Part shown: positions 57,923 to 64,000 of the stretch, piece by piece | How positions within the stretch are numbered: position 1 is the first letter of the stretch | Layout of the letters: each line of letters begins with the position of its first letter | Origin: Maritalea porphyrae | GTDB taxonomy: Bacteria > Pseudomonadota > Alphaproteobacteria > Rhizobiales > Devosiaceae | Reading direction: 5' to 3' | Assembly (NCBI RefSeq): GCF_027213965.1 | Contig: NZ_JAPWGX010000001.1 | Span: 124,001-188,000, forward strand | Length of the DNA stretch: 64,000 nucleotides | Notes under the pieces: model-generated | Seen by the model: the letters and a program-made list of their open reading frames with translations, nothing else | What the model was told of the DNA's origin: nothing | Databases searched by the model: none | Program-made: the position numbers and the translations under genes

Positions 57923-58737
57923 CGGCTGCAATTAACCTTTATCTTGACGCCAAAAAATCAGACCGTTTTTTGTTACCCATTCTCACACACTGGGGCCACA
58001 AGAAAATAAAAGACATAAAGCCGGGGCATGTTCACGACCTTTGCCGGGCAATTCACCCCAACGCGGGACCAGCGACACATAACCGCCAAGTTATAACGCC
58101 CGTTCAAGCGGTCATCAATCACGCGGCCAAGCGCGGCCTATGCAATCCAATCAAAATTGAACGGTTTAAGGTTGAGCGCAAAATACCAAGCGTAGGGACG
58201 CAAGATTGGCTTGAAGCCTTCATTGCCCATTCAAGCCCTCATTTGGGCGCACTGGCCCTATTTATGGCCTATACAGGCGCAAGAATAAGCGAAGCTGTGC
58301 GTTTGGAGTGGAAAGATGTAGATTTTGACAACCAAATAGCTGTTCTGAAGCAAACCAAAACAGACCCGCGCATTTGCACATTACCCCAACCCTTGATTAT
58401 CAAGCTGGCAAATTTGGAGCGGGTGAGCGATAGGGTTTTCCGCTATGCATCACGCAATTCTGTACAAACAGCATGGAATAGTGCGGAAATAAGGGCTGGG
58501 ATTGACCACATTGCGCCACATGATGCGGGGCGCAGGTTCTTTGCGACAGCAATGATGCAAGCCGGGGTTGACCCTGTTACAGTTGCCAAAGCTGGTGGTT
58601 GGAATAGCAAGCGAATGGTGCTTGAAGTATACGCGCAACCAAGCGACACAAAAGAGGCCGTTCAAAAGACGTTTGGCACAAAACTTACACAGCCAATCAT
58701 AGCAGTGCAAAATAGCAAAGCAAAATCAGACACTTAA
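57739..58737 (+). CDS. int: Tyrosine recombinase (phage integrase)
   Basis: The 332-residue protein starts MGRLKVYRRGQTWWVGG (arm-binding type). The catalytic domain has TGARISEAVRLEW with the first Arg, HDAGRRFFATAM with His and second Arg, and the tyrosine in VLEVYAQPSD. It lies 17 bases from attR and would recombine at the tRNA-Ser anticodon loop. AGGA precedes the ATG closely. Confidence 0.92.
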   Translation: MGRLKVYRRGQTWWVGGTINGQRIRESTGTSIQAIAEQYATKRELDAHKVKIYGEESVITIAAAINLYLDAKKSDRFLLPILTHWGHKKIKDIKPGHVHDLCRAIHPNAGPATHNRQVITPVQAVINHAAKRGLCNPIKIERFKVERKIPSVGTQDWLEAFIAHSSPHLGALALFMAYTGARISEAVRLEWKDVDFDNQIAVLKQTKTDPRICTLPQPLIIKLANLERVSDRVFRYASRNSVQTAWNSAEIRAGIDHIAPHDAGRRFFATAMMQAGVDPVTVAKAGGWNSKRMVLEVYAQPSDTKEAVQKTFGTKLTQPIIAVQNSKAKSDT

Positions 58738-58754
58738 AAAGAGAAAATGCTTCT

Positions 58755-58793
58755 TTAGCAGGGGCGCGCCTTCGACCACTCGGCCACCTCTCC
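58755..58793 (-). pseudogene. Orphan 5' half of tRNA-Ser
   Basis: It corresponds to tRNA-Ser nucleotides 1-39 on the minus strand, ending just past the anticodon, and has no 3' half. The native tRNA promoter lies directly upstream and now reads through it into the integrase gene on the antisense strand. Confidence 0.9.
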
Positions 58794-58794
58794 G
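58755..58794. repeat. Prophage attachment site attR (40-bp core)
   Basis: It is identical to 13116-13155. It marks the right end of the prophage, next to the integrase gene. Confidence 0.95.
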
Positions 58795-58800
58795 AGGCCG

Positions 58801-58829
58801 CTTAAATCCCAAAGCGACGCGCAAATCAA
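58801..58829 (-). promoter_or_regulatory. Displaced native tRNA-Ser promoter
   Basis: On the minus strand TTGATT (58824-58829) and TTTAAG (58801-58806) are 17 bases apart. The -10 ends seven bases before tRNA nucleotide 1. This chromosomal promoter is separated from the complete tRNA by the prophage. Confidence 0.6.
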
Positions 58830-59004
58830 GTCTAACCTGACGATTTTATGCAGATTCTATTCAATTATTTTTGCTGATTGCAATTTAGTACGTGCGTAAT
58901 CATATCAATTGGCAATGGGAGTGCAGATTGGGGCGATTGTCTTTAAGCGCTTCGTGATGTTACAATTGGCCATATCGGTCGTTGATACGAATGAGGGTAA
59001 AACC

Positions 59005-59433
59005 GTGTTTTGGAGAACGCCACAAAGGTATATTCTTGGTACGATATTGATAATGCTGACATATTTGTCGGCGTCTGCTGCCTTTGCGACCGACCCAACG
59101 GGGGTGTGGCTAACCAAGGACAAAGCCGAAATCACGATCAAGGAATGCGGACAGAATTATTGTGGCATCGTGTCCAAACCCGCCAAACCAGGTTTGCGTG
59201 ATATTCGCAACCCAGACCCGCAGTTAAACGGTCGCCCCATACTCGGTTTACCTTTGCTTGAAGTGCAAAAGGATGCGCAGCACGGCAAGCTGCCCGGGCA
59301 ACTCTACAATCCGCTTGATGGCAAAATGTATGATGGGACTTTAGAATTGAAGAATGCCGACAAACTTCGTGTTCGCGGATGCGTGCTACGCGTTTTGTGT
59401 TTGCACGAGGACTGGGTCAGAATTGGGTCCTGA
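59005..59433 (+). CDS. Exported DUF2147-family protein
   Basis: The 142-residue protein starts at a GTG with GAGGG seven bases upstream. The signal peptide ends SASAAFA. The mature part has the DUF2147 layout: DPTGVWLTKDKAEITIKECG, then CGIVSKP and GKMYDGTLELKNADKLRVRGC, ending with EDWVRIG. It is probably a periplasmic lipocalin-like protein of unknown ligand. Confidence 0.82.
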   Translation: MFWRTPQRYILGTILIMLTYLSASAAFATDPTGVWLTKDKAEITIKECGQNYCGIVSKPAKPGLRDIRNPDPQLNGRPILGLPLLEVQKDAQHGKLPGQLYNPLDGKMYDGTLELKNADKLRVRGCVLRVLCLHEDWVRIGS

Positions 59434-59451
59434 CCCAGAGTTATAATTGTC

Positions 59452-60156
59452 TTACCTTTGCCCAAACAGAACTTTTTGAGCGTCTTTATCGGTAGCCAAG
59501 TTCATTTTGTCACGCTCCGCCTTGCCAACGGCTATACCCGCAACAACTGCTGGGCGTTCAAGCAGGCGCTTTTGCCATGCCTTCACATTTGGGAGCTCAT
59601 CAATATTGACGCCCTGCCCTTCATGGCCCAACGACCAACCAATAATTGACATATCCGCAATAGAATAGTCACCGGCGACAAAATCGCGCCCTTCTAGACG
59701 CCTGTCTAAAACGCCGTAGAGCCTGTTGGACTCATCGATATAGCGTTTAATCGCGTAAGGCAGTTTTTCTGGCGCATATTTGTTGAAATGGTGGTTTTGC
59801 CCCAGCATTGGCCCAAAACCACCCATTTGCCAAAACAACCATTCATCAACTGCAACGCGCTCGCGCCAATCCTTAGGATAGAACTTTTCAAATTTCTCGC
59901 CCAAATACTTCAAAATCGCGCCCGATTCAAAAACTGAAATCGGCTGTCCGTCAGGCCCTTCAGGATCAACAATTGCTGGCATGCGGTTGTTGGGTGCAAT
60001 CTTTAAAAAGTCTGGTTCAAACTGCTCACCTTTGCCGATATTGACCAGCTTGAGCGCGTAAGGCACGCCGAGCTCTTCAAGCATGATTGATACTTTAAAA
60101 CCATTTGGAGTGGGCCAATAGTGCAGTTCAATTGGCTGCGTTTGAGTGTGGGACAT
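59452..60156 (-). CDS. Glutathione S-transferase-family protein (YghU/YfcG-like)
   Basis: The 234-residue protein has a thioredoxin-like N-terminal domain (ELHYWPTPNGFKVSIMLEEL, then NRMPAIVDPEG and SVFESGAILKYLGEKF) and an all-helical C-terminal domain with VAGDYSIADMSI. The TPNG start without Cys or Ser is as in YghU/YfcG-type disulfide reductases. ATG 60156 has AAGG six bases before. Confidence 0.85.
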   Translation of the reverse strand: MSHTQTQPIELHYWPTPNGFKVSIMLEELGVPYALKLVNIGKGEQFEPDFLKIAPNNRMPAIVDPEGPDGQPISVFESGAILKYLGEKFEKFYPKDWRERVAVDEWLFWQMGGFGPMLGQNHHFNKYAPEKLPYAIKRYIDESNRLYGVLDRRLEGRDFVAGDYSIADMSIIGWSLGHEGQGVNIDELPNVKAWQKRLLERPAVVAGIAVGKAERDKMNLATDKDAQKVLFGQR

Positions 60157-60324
60157 GATCAACCTTACTTTCTAAGAGTATTAGGTCATTTATCGTATAA
60201 TTGCGATAAAGCTGCAAGGGCAGCCTAAACACTATTTTGTGTTTGGACGATTTGTCACAAGTTCGCCTATCCAAATCGCTTCGCTTTGCGATAGCATTCC
60301 TTGGTCGATCGCAGGGGTAATCTC

Positions 60325-61092
60325 ATGGAAATGTTGGTTTTGTTTTTCGCCGGGCTGGTTGCTGGCGCTCTGAACACGCTTGCGGGTGGTGGCTCATTTG
60401 TTATTTTCCCAGCGCTTTTGTTTGTGGGGGTCCCCCCCATAATGGCCAACGCCACCAACACATTCGCCTGCCTGCCCGGATATGGCAGCGGTGCAATTGG
60501 GTTTCGGGCCGACATATTGCGACATAAAGATAAGCTTGTGCTTTATGCGATCATTGCACTGGCGGCAGGTTTTTTGGGTGCTGAAGCGCTATTGCGCGTA
60601 TCTGACGTTCAGTTTGAAGGGTTAATCCCTTGGCTGATGGCGTTTGCTGTGATCGCCTTTACCTTTGGCGGTCGATTGAACAGTTGGCTTGCGTCAAGAT
60701 CTGGCAGCTCAAAGCGTGCCGCAAAGGCCGGTTCTATTGCCCTTGTTGGGCTGTTGGCGTTGATTTGCTTTTATGGGGGGTTCTTTAATGCAGGGCTTGG
60801 GATCATCCTACTCGCCTATTTGGTGCTTGCGGGGTTCAAAGACCTAAACGCAATGAACGGGCTTAAGCTGCTGATCTCGTTTCTGGTGTCTATTACCGCT
60901 GTGATCCGATTCACCATGAGCGGTTCAATTGAATGGCAAGCGGGCACCATAGCGTTGGTTGGCGCCACCATTGGCGGCTTTGCAGCGGCAAAACTATCCT
61001 ATCTTTTGCCGGCGGCATTGCTGCGCAACTTTGTGATCATTTATGGGTTTGGGCTGACGGTGTATTTCTTTTACGTAACCTACTTCGTATAA
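60325..61092 (+). CDS. TSUP transporter (TauE/SafE family)
   Basis: The 255-residue membrane protein has about eight hydrophobic segments and the family motif AGALNTLAGGGSFVIFPALL near residue 10, repeated weakly in GGFFNAGLGIILLAYLVLAG near residue 153. It likely moves small organic acids or sulfur compounds; the substrate cannot be read. ATG 60325 follows AGGGG. Confidence 0.85.
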   Translation: MEMLVLFFAGLVAGALNTLAGGGSFVIFPALLFVGVPPIMANATNTFACLPGYGSGAIGFRADILRHKDKLVLYAIIALAAGFLGAEALLRVSDVQFEGLIPWLMAFAVIAFTFGGRLNSWLASRSGSSKRAAKAGSIALVGLLALICFYGGFFNAGLGIILLAYLVLAGFKDLNAMNGLKLLISFLVSITAVIRFTMSGSIEWQAGTIALVGATIGGFAAAKLSYLLPAALLRNFVIIYGFGLTVYFFYVTYFV

Positions 61093-61111
61093 GGCTTGCA
61101 GCCATTCTGGG

Positions 61112-63202
61112 CTAAAGTGGCTTAACCCAAACCGCACAATCATGAAACGCAGCGCCGCCAAATGGTGGCACCGGGTCTGATCCAACAAGCGTGTTAATGC
61201 CATTGTTATCAGCATGACTTTTATTCTTGTGCAGCCCTTCAACAATCACCACGCCGGATTGTATGCCGTCAAAAATTGCAGCACTTAGAATAACTTGCCC
61301 TCGTTTGTTGCCGAGTTGAATCTGATCGCCATCAGCAATGTTCTGCTTCGCAGCATCTATTGGGTGGATAAGCGCCTTTGGCGCCCCTTCCCGTTTTTGC
61401 GAACCAGGTGTTTCGTTGAATGAACTATTCAGAAATGCGCGTGCCGGACTGGTGGCCAGTCTAAAAGGATGCTCGGCATCCGTTGGCTCATTTACGTCCC
61501 AATGGTCAGCGAATTTTGGCATAATCGACGGATCACAGACCCATTCAACGCCTTTGGTTTTGCGGGTTTCTTCCCAATTTGGCGCAAAGCGAAACTTGCC
61601 ATCGGGCCATGCAAAGCCTTGGCGGTAATGGGCAATGTCGGACTTGTTTTCGCGATCAACAAAACGCGTTTGTTCAAATTCTTCCAACTGTCCAAATCCA
61701 GATTCTTTGAACGTATGGTCGATCAGTTCATCGTCCGACATTTCAAAAATAGAAGATGACACAGCAAGTCGCTTTGCCAATTGGGCAAATAGCCAGTGGT
61801 TCGACTTGGCCTCGCCCGGTGCTTTTATTAGTTTTGGACCCAATAGAATGCGCGTGTGCCCACCACGCGTGTAATAATCGCTGTGCTCCAGAAACATTGT
61901 GGCTGGCAGCACGTAGTCGGCCATTTGCGCGGTTTCTGTCATGAATTGCTCATGCACCACGGTGAACAAGTCTTCACGCGCGAATCCTTGTTTTACTTTG
62001 GCTTGCTCTGGAGCGACCACCACGGGATTGGTATTTTGGATCAACAAGGCTTTGACGGGAACGTCAGATTTAAGCGCCTTTGGTTCTCCTGTTAGAATCG
62101 GGCCGATTTCGCACATGTCCAATAGGCGTGTTGGCTGATCTACCAGGTTGGTGCCTTCGAGGTCAGTTTTATTCAATCCCCAAGTGCCAGAATTTGAATG
62201 GAACGCTCCACCGCCCTCTTCCATCCACGCACCAGTCATGGCGGGGATGCAAAGCGCTGAATGCATGGCGACAGCGCCATTGCGTTGGCGGGTAAATCCG
62301 TAGCCGAGGCGGAAATAGCTCTTTTTGTTCTGTCCTACCAACGCAGCAAATTCTTCAATTTGAGCGGCGTTCAATCCAGTGATACCAGCCGCCCATTCGG
62401 GTGTTTTATCCTTTAGGTGAGATTCAAATTCAGGGCCGAAGTCTGTGAATTTGCTCATATATTCACGATCTGCCAGCCCGTCGCGCAACAAGACATGCAT
62501 TATGGCACAGGCGAGTGCACCATCGGTCCCTGGGCGCAATATCAGGCCCAAGTCAGCCTGCTGCATGGTCGCGGTGTTGTAGATATCGACCACTACAATT
62601 TTTGCGCCGCGTTCTTTGCGCGCGCGCATGGCGTGGGTCATCACATTGACCTGAGTATGCACGGGGTTGGTGCCCCAAATCACCACCACATCAGATTTGG
62701 CCATTTCCTCTGGGTTGACGCCCATTAGTTTGCCTGTGCCGGTAACAAAACCGGCCCACGAGATCATTGAACAGATGGTGCCATACTGGCGGGAATAGGA
62801 TTTGGCGTTGCGCAAGCGCTCTATCCCGTCGCGCATGACGTGGCCCATGGTGCCTGCATAAAAATAGGGCCAAATAGCCTCAGCACCATGTTCTGCTTCA
62901 ATGGTTTGAAAACGCTCAACAATATAGTCCAGCGCCTCATCCCAACTGACTTGCTGCCATTTACCTTCACCCTTTTCCCCAACCCGCTTGAGCGGATGGG
63001 TCAAACGCTCTGGATGATGCACGCGTTCAGCGTATCGCGCGACTTTCTCGCAGATCACCCCTGCCGTATAGGGATCATCCTTGGCGCCACGAACGCGGCC
63101 AATTGTGTTTTCATCAATAATTTCAACATCAAGCGCGCAGGTGGACGGGCAATCGTGCGGACACACGCTGCGCTCGATAGAGCGAACGGGGATTTTGTTC
63201 AT
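61112..63202 (-). CDS. Molybdopterin oxidoreductase
   Basis: The 696-residue protein binds a [4Fe-4S] cluster (CPHDCPSTC near residue 13, final Cys in GVICEKVARYAER) and a bis-MGD cofactor, with VVIWGTNPVHTQVNVM near residue 170 and KNKSHADNNGINTLV near the end. It is of the soluble, NapA/FdhF-like group; no Tat signal is present, so it is probably cytoplasmic. The substrate is unknown. Confidence 0.88.
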   Translation of the reverse strand: MNKIPVRSIERSVCPHDCPSTCALDVEIIDENTIGRVRGAKDDPYTAGVICEKVARYAERVHHPERLTHPLKRVGEKGEGKWQQVSWDEALDYIVERFQTIEAEHGAEAIWPYFYAGTMGHVMRDGIERLRNAKSYSRQYGTICSMISWAGFVTGTGKLMGVNPEEMAKSDVVVIWGTNPVHTQVNVMTHAMRARKERGAKIVVVDIYNTATMQQADLGLILRPGTDGALACAIMHVLLRDGLADREYMSKFTDFGPEFESHLKDKTPEWAAGITGLNAAQIEEFAALVGQNKKSYFRLGYGFTRQRNGAVAMHSALCIPAMTGAWMEEGGGAFHSNSGTWGLNKTDLEGTNLVDQPTRLLDMCEIGPILTGEPKALKSDVPVKALLIQNTNPVVVAPEQAKVKQGFAREDLFTVVHEQFMTETAQMADYVLPATMFLEHSDYYTRGGHTRILLGPKLIKAPGEAKSNHWLFAQLAKRLAVSSSIFEMSDDELIDHTFKESGFGQLEEFEQTRFVDRENKSDIAHYRQGFAWPDGKFRFAPNWEETRKTKGVEWVCDPSIMPKFADHWDVNEPTDAEHPFRLATSPARAFLNSSFNETPGSQKREGAPKALIHPIDAAKQNIADGDQIQLGNKRGQVILSAAIFDGIQSGVVIVEGLHKNKSHADNNGINTLVGSDPVPPFGGAAFHDCAVWVKPL

Positions 63203-63281
63203 TTGGGTAGCCTATGTGCAATAGGATATTCGACAAAGCCATAGAGCCAATTGGCTAGGTGATTTGTCAAGCACTAGACGC

Positions 63282-63317
63282 AAAAAGGCCGCGCTCAAGC
63301 TTTGAGCACGGCCTTTA
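63282..63317 (-). terminator. Terminator downstream of ndk
   Basis: A perfect or nearly perfect hairpin (GGCCGTGCTCAAAGC paired with GCTTGAGCGCGGCC on the minus strand) ends in TTTTTG. A-rich flanks on the other side mean it might also work in the other direction. Confidence 0.8.
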
Positions 63318-63340
63318 AATCATTGATGAGGTGTAGCTAA

Positions 63341-63763
63341 TTAGCCAACGATTTCATCGTCAGAGAAGAAGAATTTGATTTCTTCTGCAGCAGTTTCAGG
63401 AGCGTCTGAACCGTGAACTGAGTTTTCGCCGATTGAAAGCGCGAACTCTTTACGGATTGTGCCTGCGTCTGCTTCTGCTGGGTTTGTTGCGCCCATAACT
63501 TCGCGGTTTTTCAAAACTGCGTTTTCGCCTTCAAGAACCTGAACAACAACTGGCTCAGAAATCATGAACTCAACAAGTTCTCCAAAGAAAGGACGCTCTT
63601 TATGAACAGCGTAGAAGCCTTCAGCTTGTGCTTGTGTCATGTGAATGCGCTTAGAAGCGACAACGCGAAGACCTGCGTCTTCGAATTTTGCGATGATTTT
63701 GCCTGTTAGATTGCGTTTTGTTGCGTCGGGCTTGATGATTGAAAAAGTACGTTCCAGAGCCAT
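63341..63763 (-). CDS. ndk: Nucleoside diphosphate kinase
   Basis: The 140-residue enzyme moves the terminal phosphate between nucleoside triphosphates and diphosphates. It shows [37 protein letters not shown], and the active-site histidine in [12 protein letters not shown] near residue 117. Length and sequence are normal. Confidence 0.97.
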   Translation of the reverse strand: MALERTFSIIKPDATKRNLTGKIIAKFEDAGLRVVASKRIHMTQAQAEGFYAVHKERPFFGELVEFMISEPVVVQVLEGENAVLKNREVMGATNPAEADAGTIRKEFALSIGENSVHGSDAPETAAEEIKFFFSDDEIVG

Positions 63764-63867
63764 TTTATTTCCTTAGTGGTTCTATGGGGAATTTGGCCGG
63801 GGTTTTACGCCGAGTTGGATCAATAAACAACCCTTGGAATGCAGCATTCAATCATTGGGCGAAAAAA

Positions 63868-63999
63868 CTATTCTTTTTCTGGCTCGATCCACAACTCACT
63901 ACGCTCGATCAAACCACCTGCTGGATGTTCGACAATAACGACCAGCACTTCAATTTTTCGCGTTATTTCAATTACTTGATCATATGTTAGCGCTGTCAT
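63868..63999 (-). CDS. Unidentified protein, possibly cut by the window edge
   Basis: A minus-strand frame ends at 63868. The visible 43 residues (from MTALTYDQVIEITRKIEVLV) end RSELWIEPEKE. The ATG at 63999 touches the edge, so it may be a complete small protein or the end of a larger one. The family is not recognised. Confidence 0.4.
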   Translation of the reverse strand: MTALTYDQVIEITRKIEVLVVIVEHPAGGLIERSELWIEPEKE

Positions 64000-64000
64000 T

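Larger units (their letters stand above)
13116..58794. mobile_element. Complete P22/lambda-like prophage in tRNA-Ser
   Basis: The element is bounded by a perfect 40-bp repeat of tRNA-Ser and encodes integrase beside the right repeat. It holds CI/Cro switch genes, replication genes, RecT, P22-type terminase, portal, scaffold and coat proteins, ejection proteins, and a lysis cassette. The virion genes predict a short-tailed (podovirus) particle. I see no broken essential gene, so it may be inducible; this is inference. Confidence 0.95.

Noticed and set aside
1-64000. CRISPR array or insertion sequence
   Set aside because: I saw no regularly spaced long repeats and no transposase; the regular repeats found are the iterons, operators and the fibre repeat.

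Overview
The window looks like part of an alphaproteobacterial chromosome, probably Hyphomicrobiales (Rhizobiales). The evidence is a Porin_2-type outer-membrane porin, a biotin operon with two perfect BioR-type operator boxes, and the character of the housekeeping genes. It carries a complete prophage of about 45.7 kb. I do not name a genus.

Left chromosomal flank (1-13115): a truncated OmpA/BON-like envelope protein, a porin with its own terminator, a short Hsp70-family protein, an alanine dehydrogenase/transhydrogenase-like oxidoreductase, then a tightly overlapping leftward biotin operon (bioB-bioF-bioD-bioA-bioG-bioC plus a Dabb protein). A phage-like protein of unknown role follows, then tRNA-Ser(GCT).

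Prophage (13116-58794): bounded by a perfect 40-bp direct repeat equal to the 5' half of tRNA-Ser plus one base. The integrase gene lies against the right repeat. The organisation is lambdoid with P22-type virion genes. A CI/Cro switch sits at 49.5-50.7 kb. The rightward early operon (50.7-58.7 kb) holds RecT, HNH nucleases, many small zinc-binding proteins, an excisionase-like protein and integrase. The leftward early operon (49.7-40.7 kb) holds cro, an HNH-AP2 nuclease, a DnaB-type helicase, an initiator with internal 22-bp iterons, and a last gene in the position of a Q-type late regulator. A structured non-coding region ending in a terminator follows. The leftward late genes (40.1-13.3 kb) are small and large terminase, P22-type portal, scaffold, coat, adaptor, fibre, gp10-like protein and ejection proteins, then a P22 immI-like island, lysis genes (M15/SleB lysin, amidase, Rz/Rz1) and two nucleotide or metallophosphatase enzymes.

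The immI-like island (19.4-22.0 kb) contains a KilA-N antirepressor, an Arc-like protein and a divergent Mnt-like repressor around three 17-bp operators. The Mnt-like gene is followed by three small exported or membrane proteins, at the map position of sieA in P22. Several terminators in the late operon lie directly before ribosome-binding sites, which suggests processive antitermination.

Right chromosomal flank (58795-64000): the displaced native tRNA-Ser promoter, a DUF2147 protein, a glutathione transferase, a TauE/SafE transporter, a molybdopterin oxidoreductase, nucleoside diphosphate kinase, and the end of one more gene. All calls come from reading the sequence; no database search was run.
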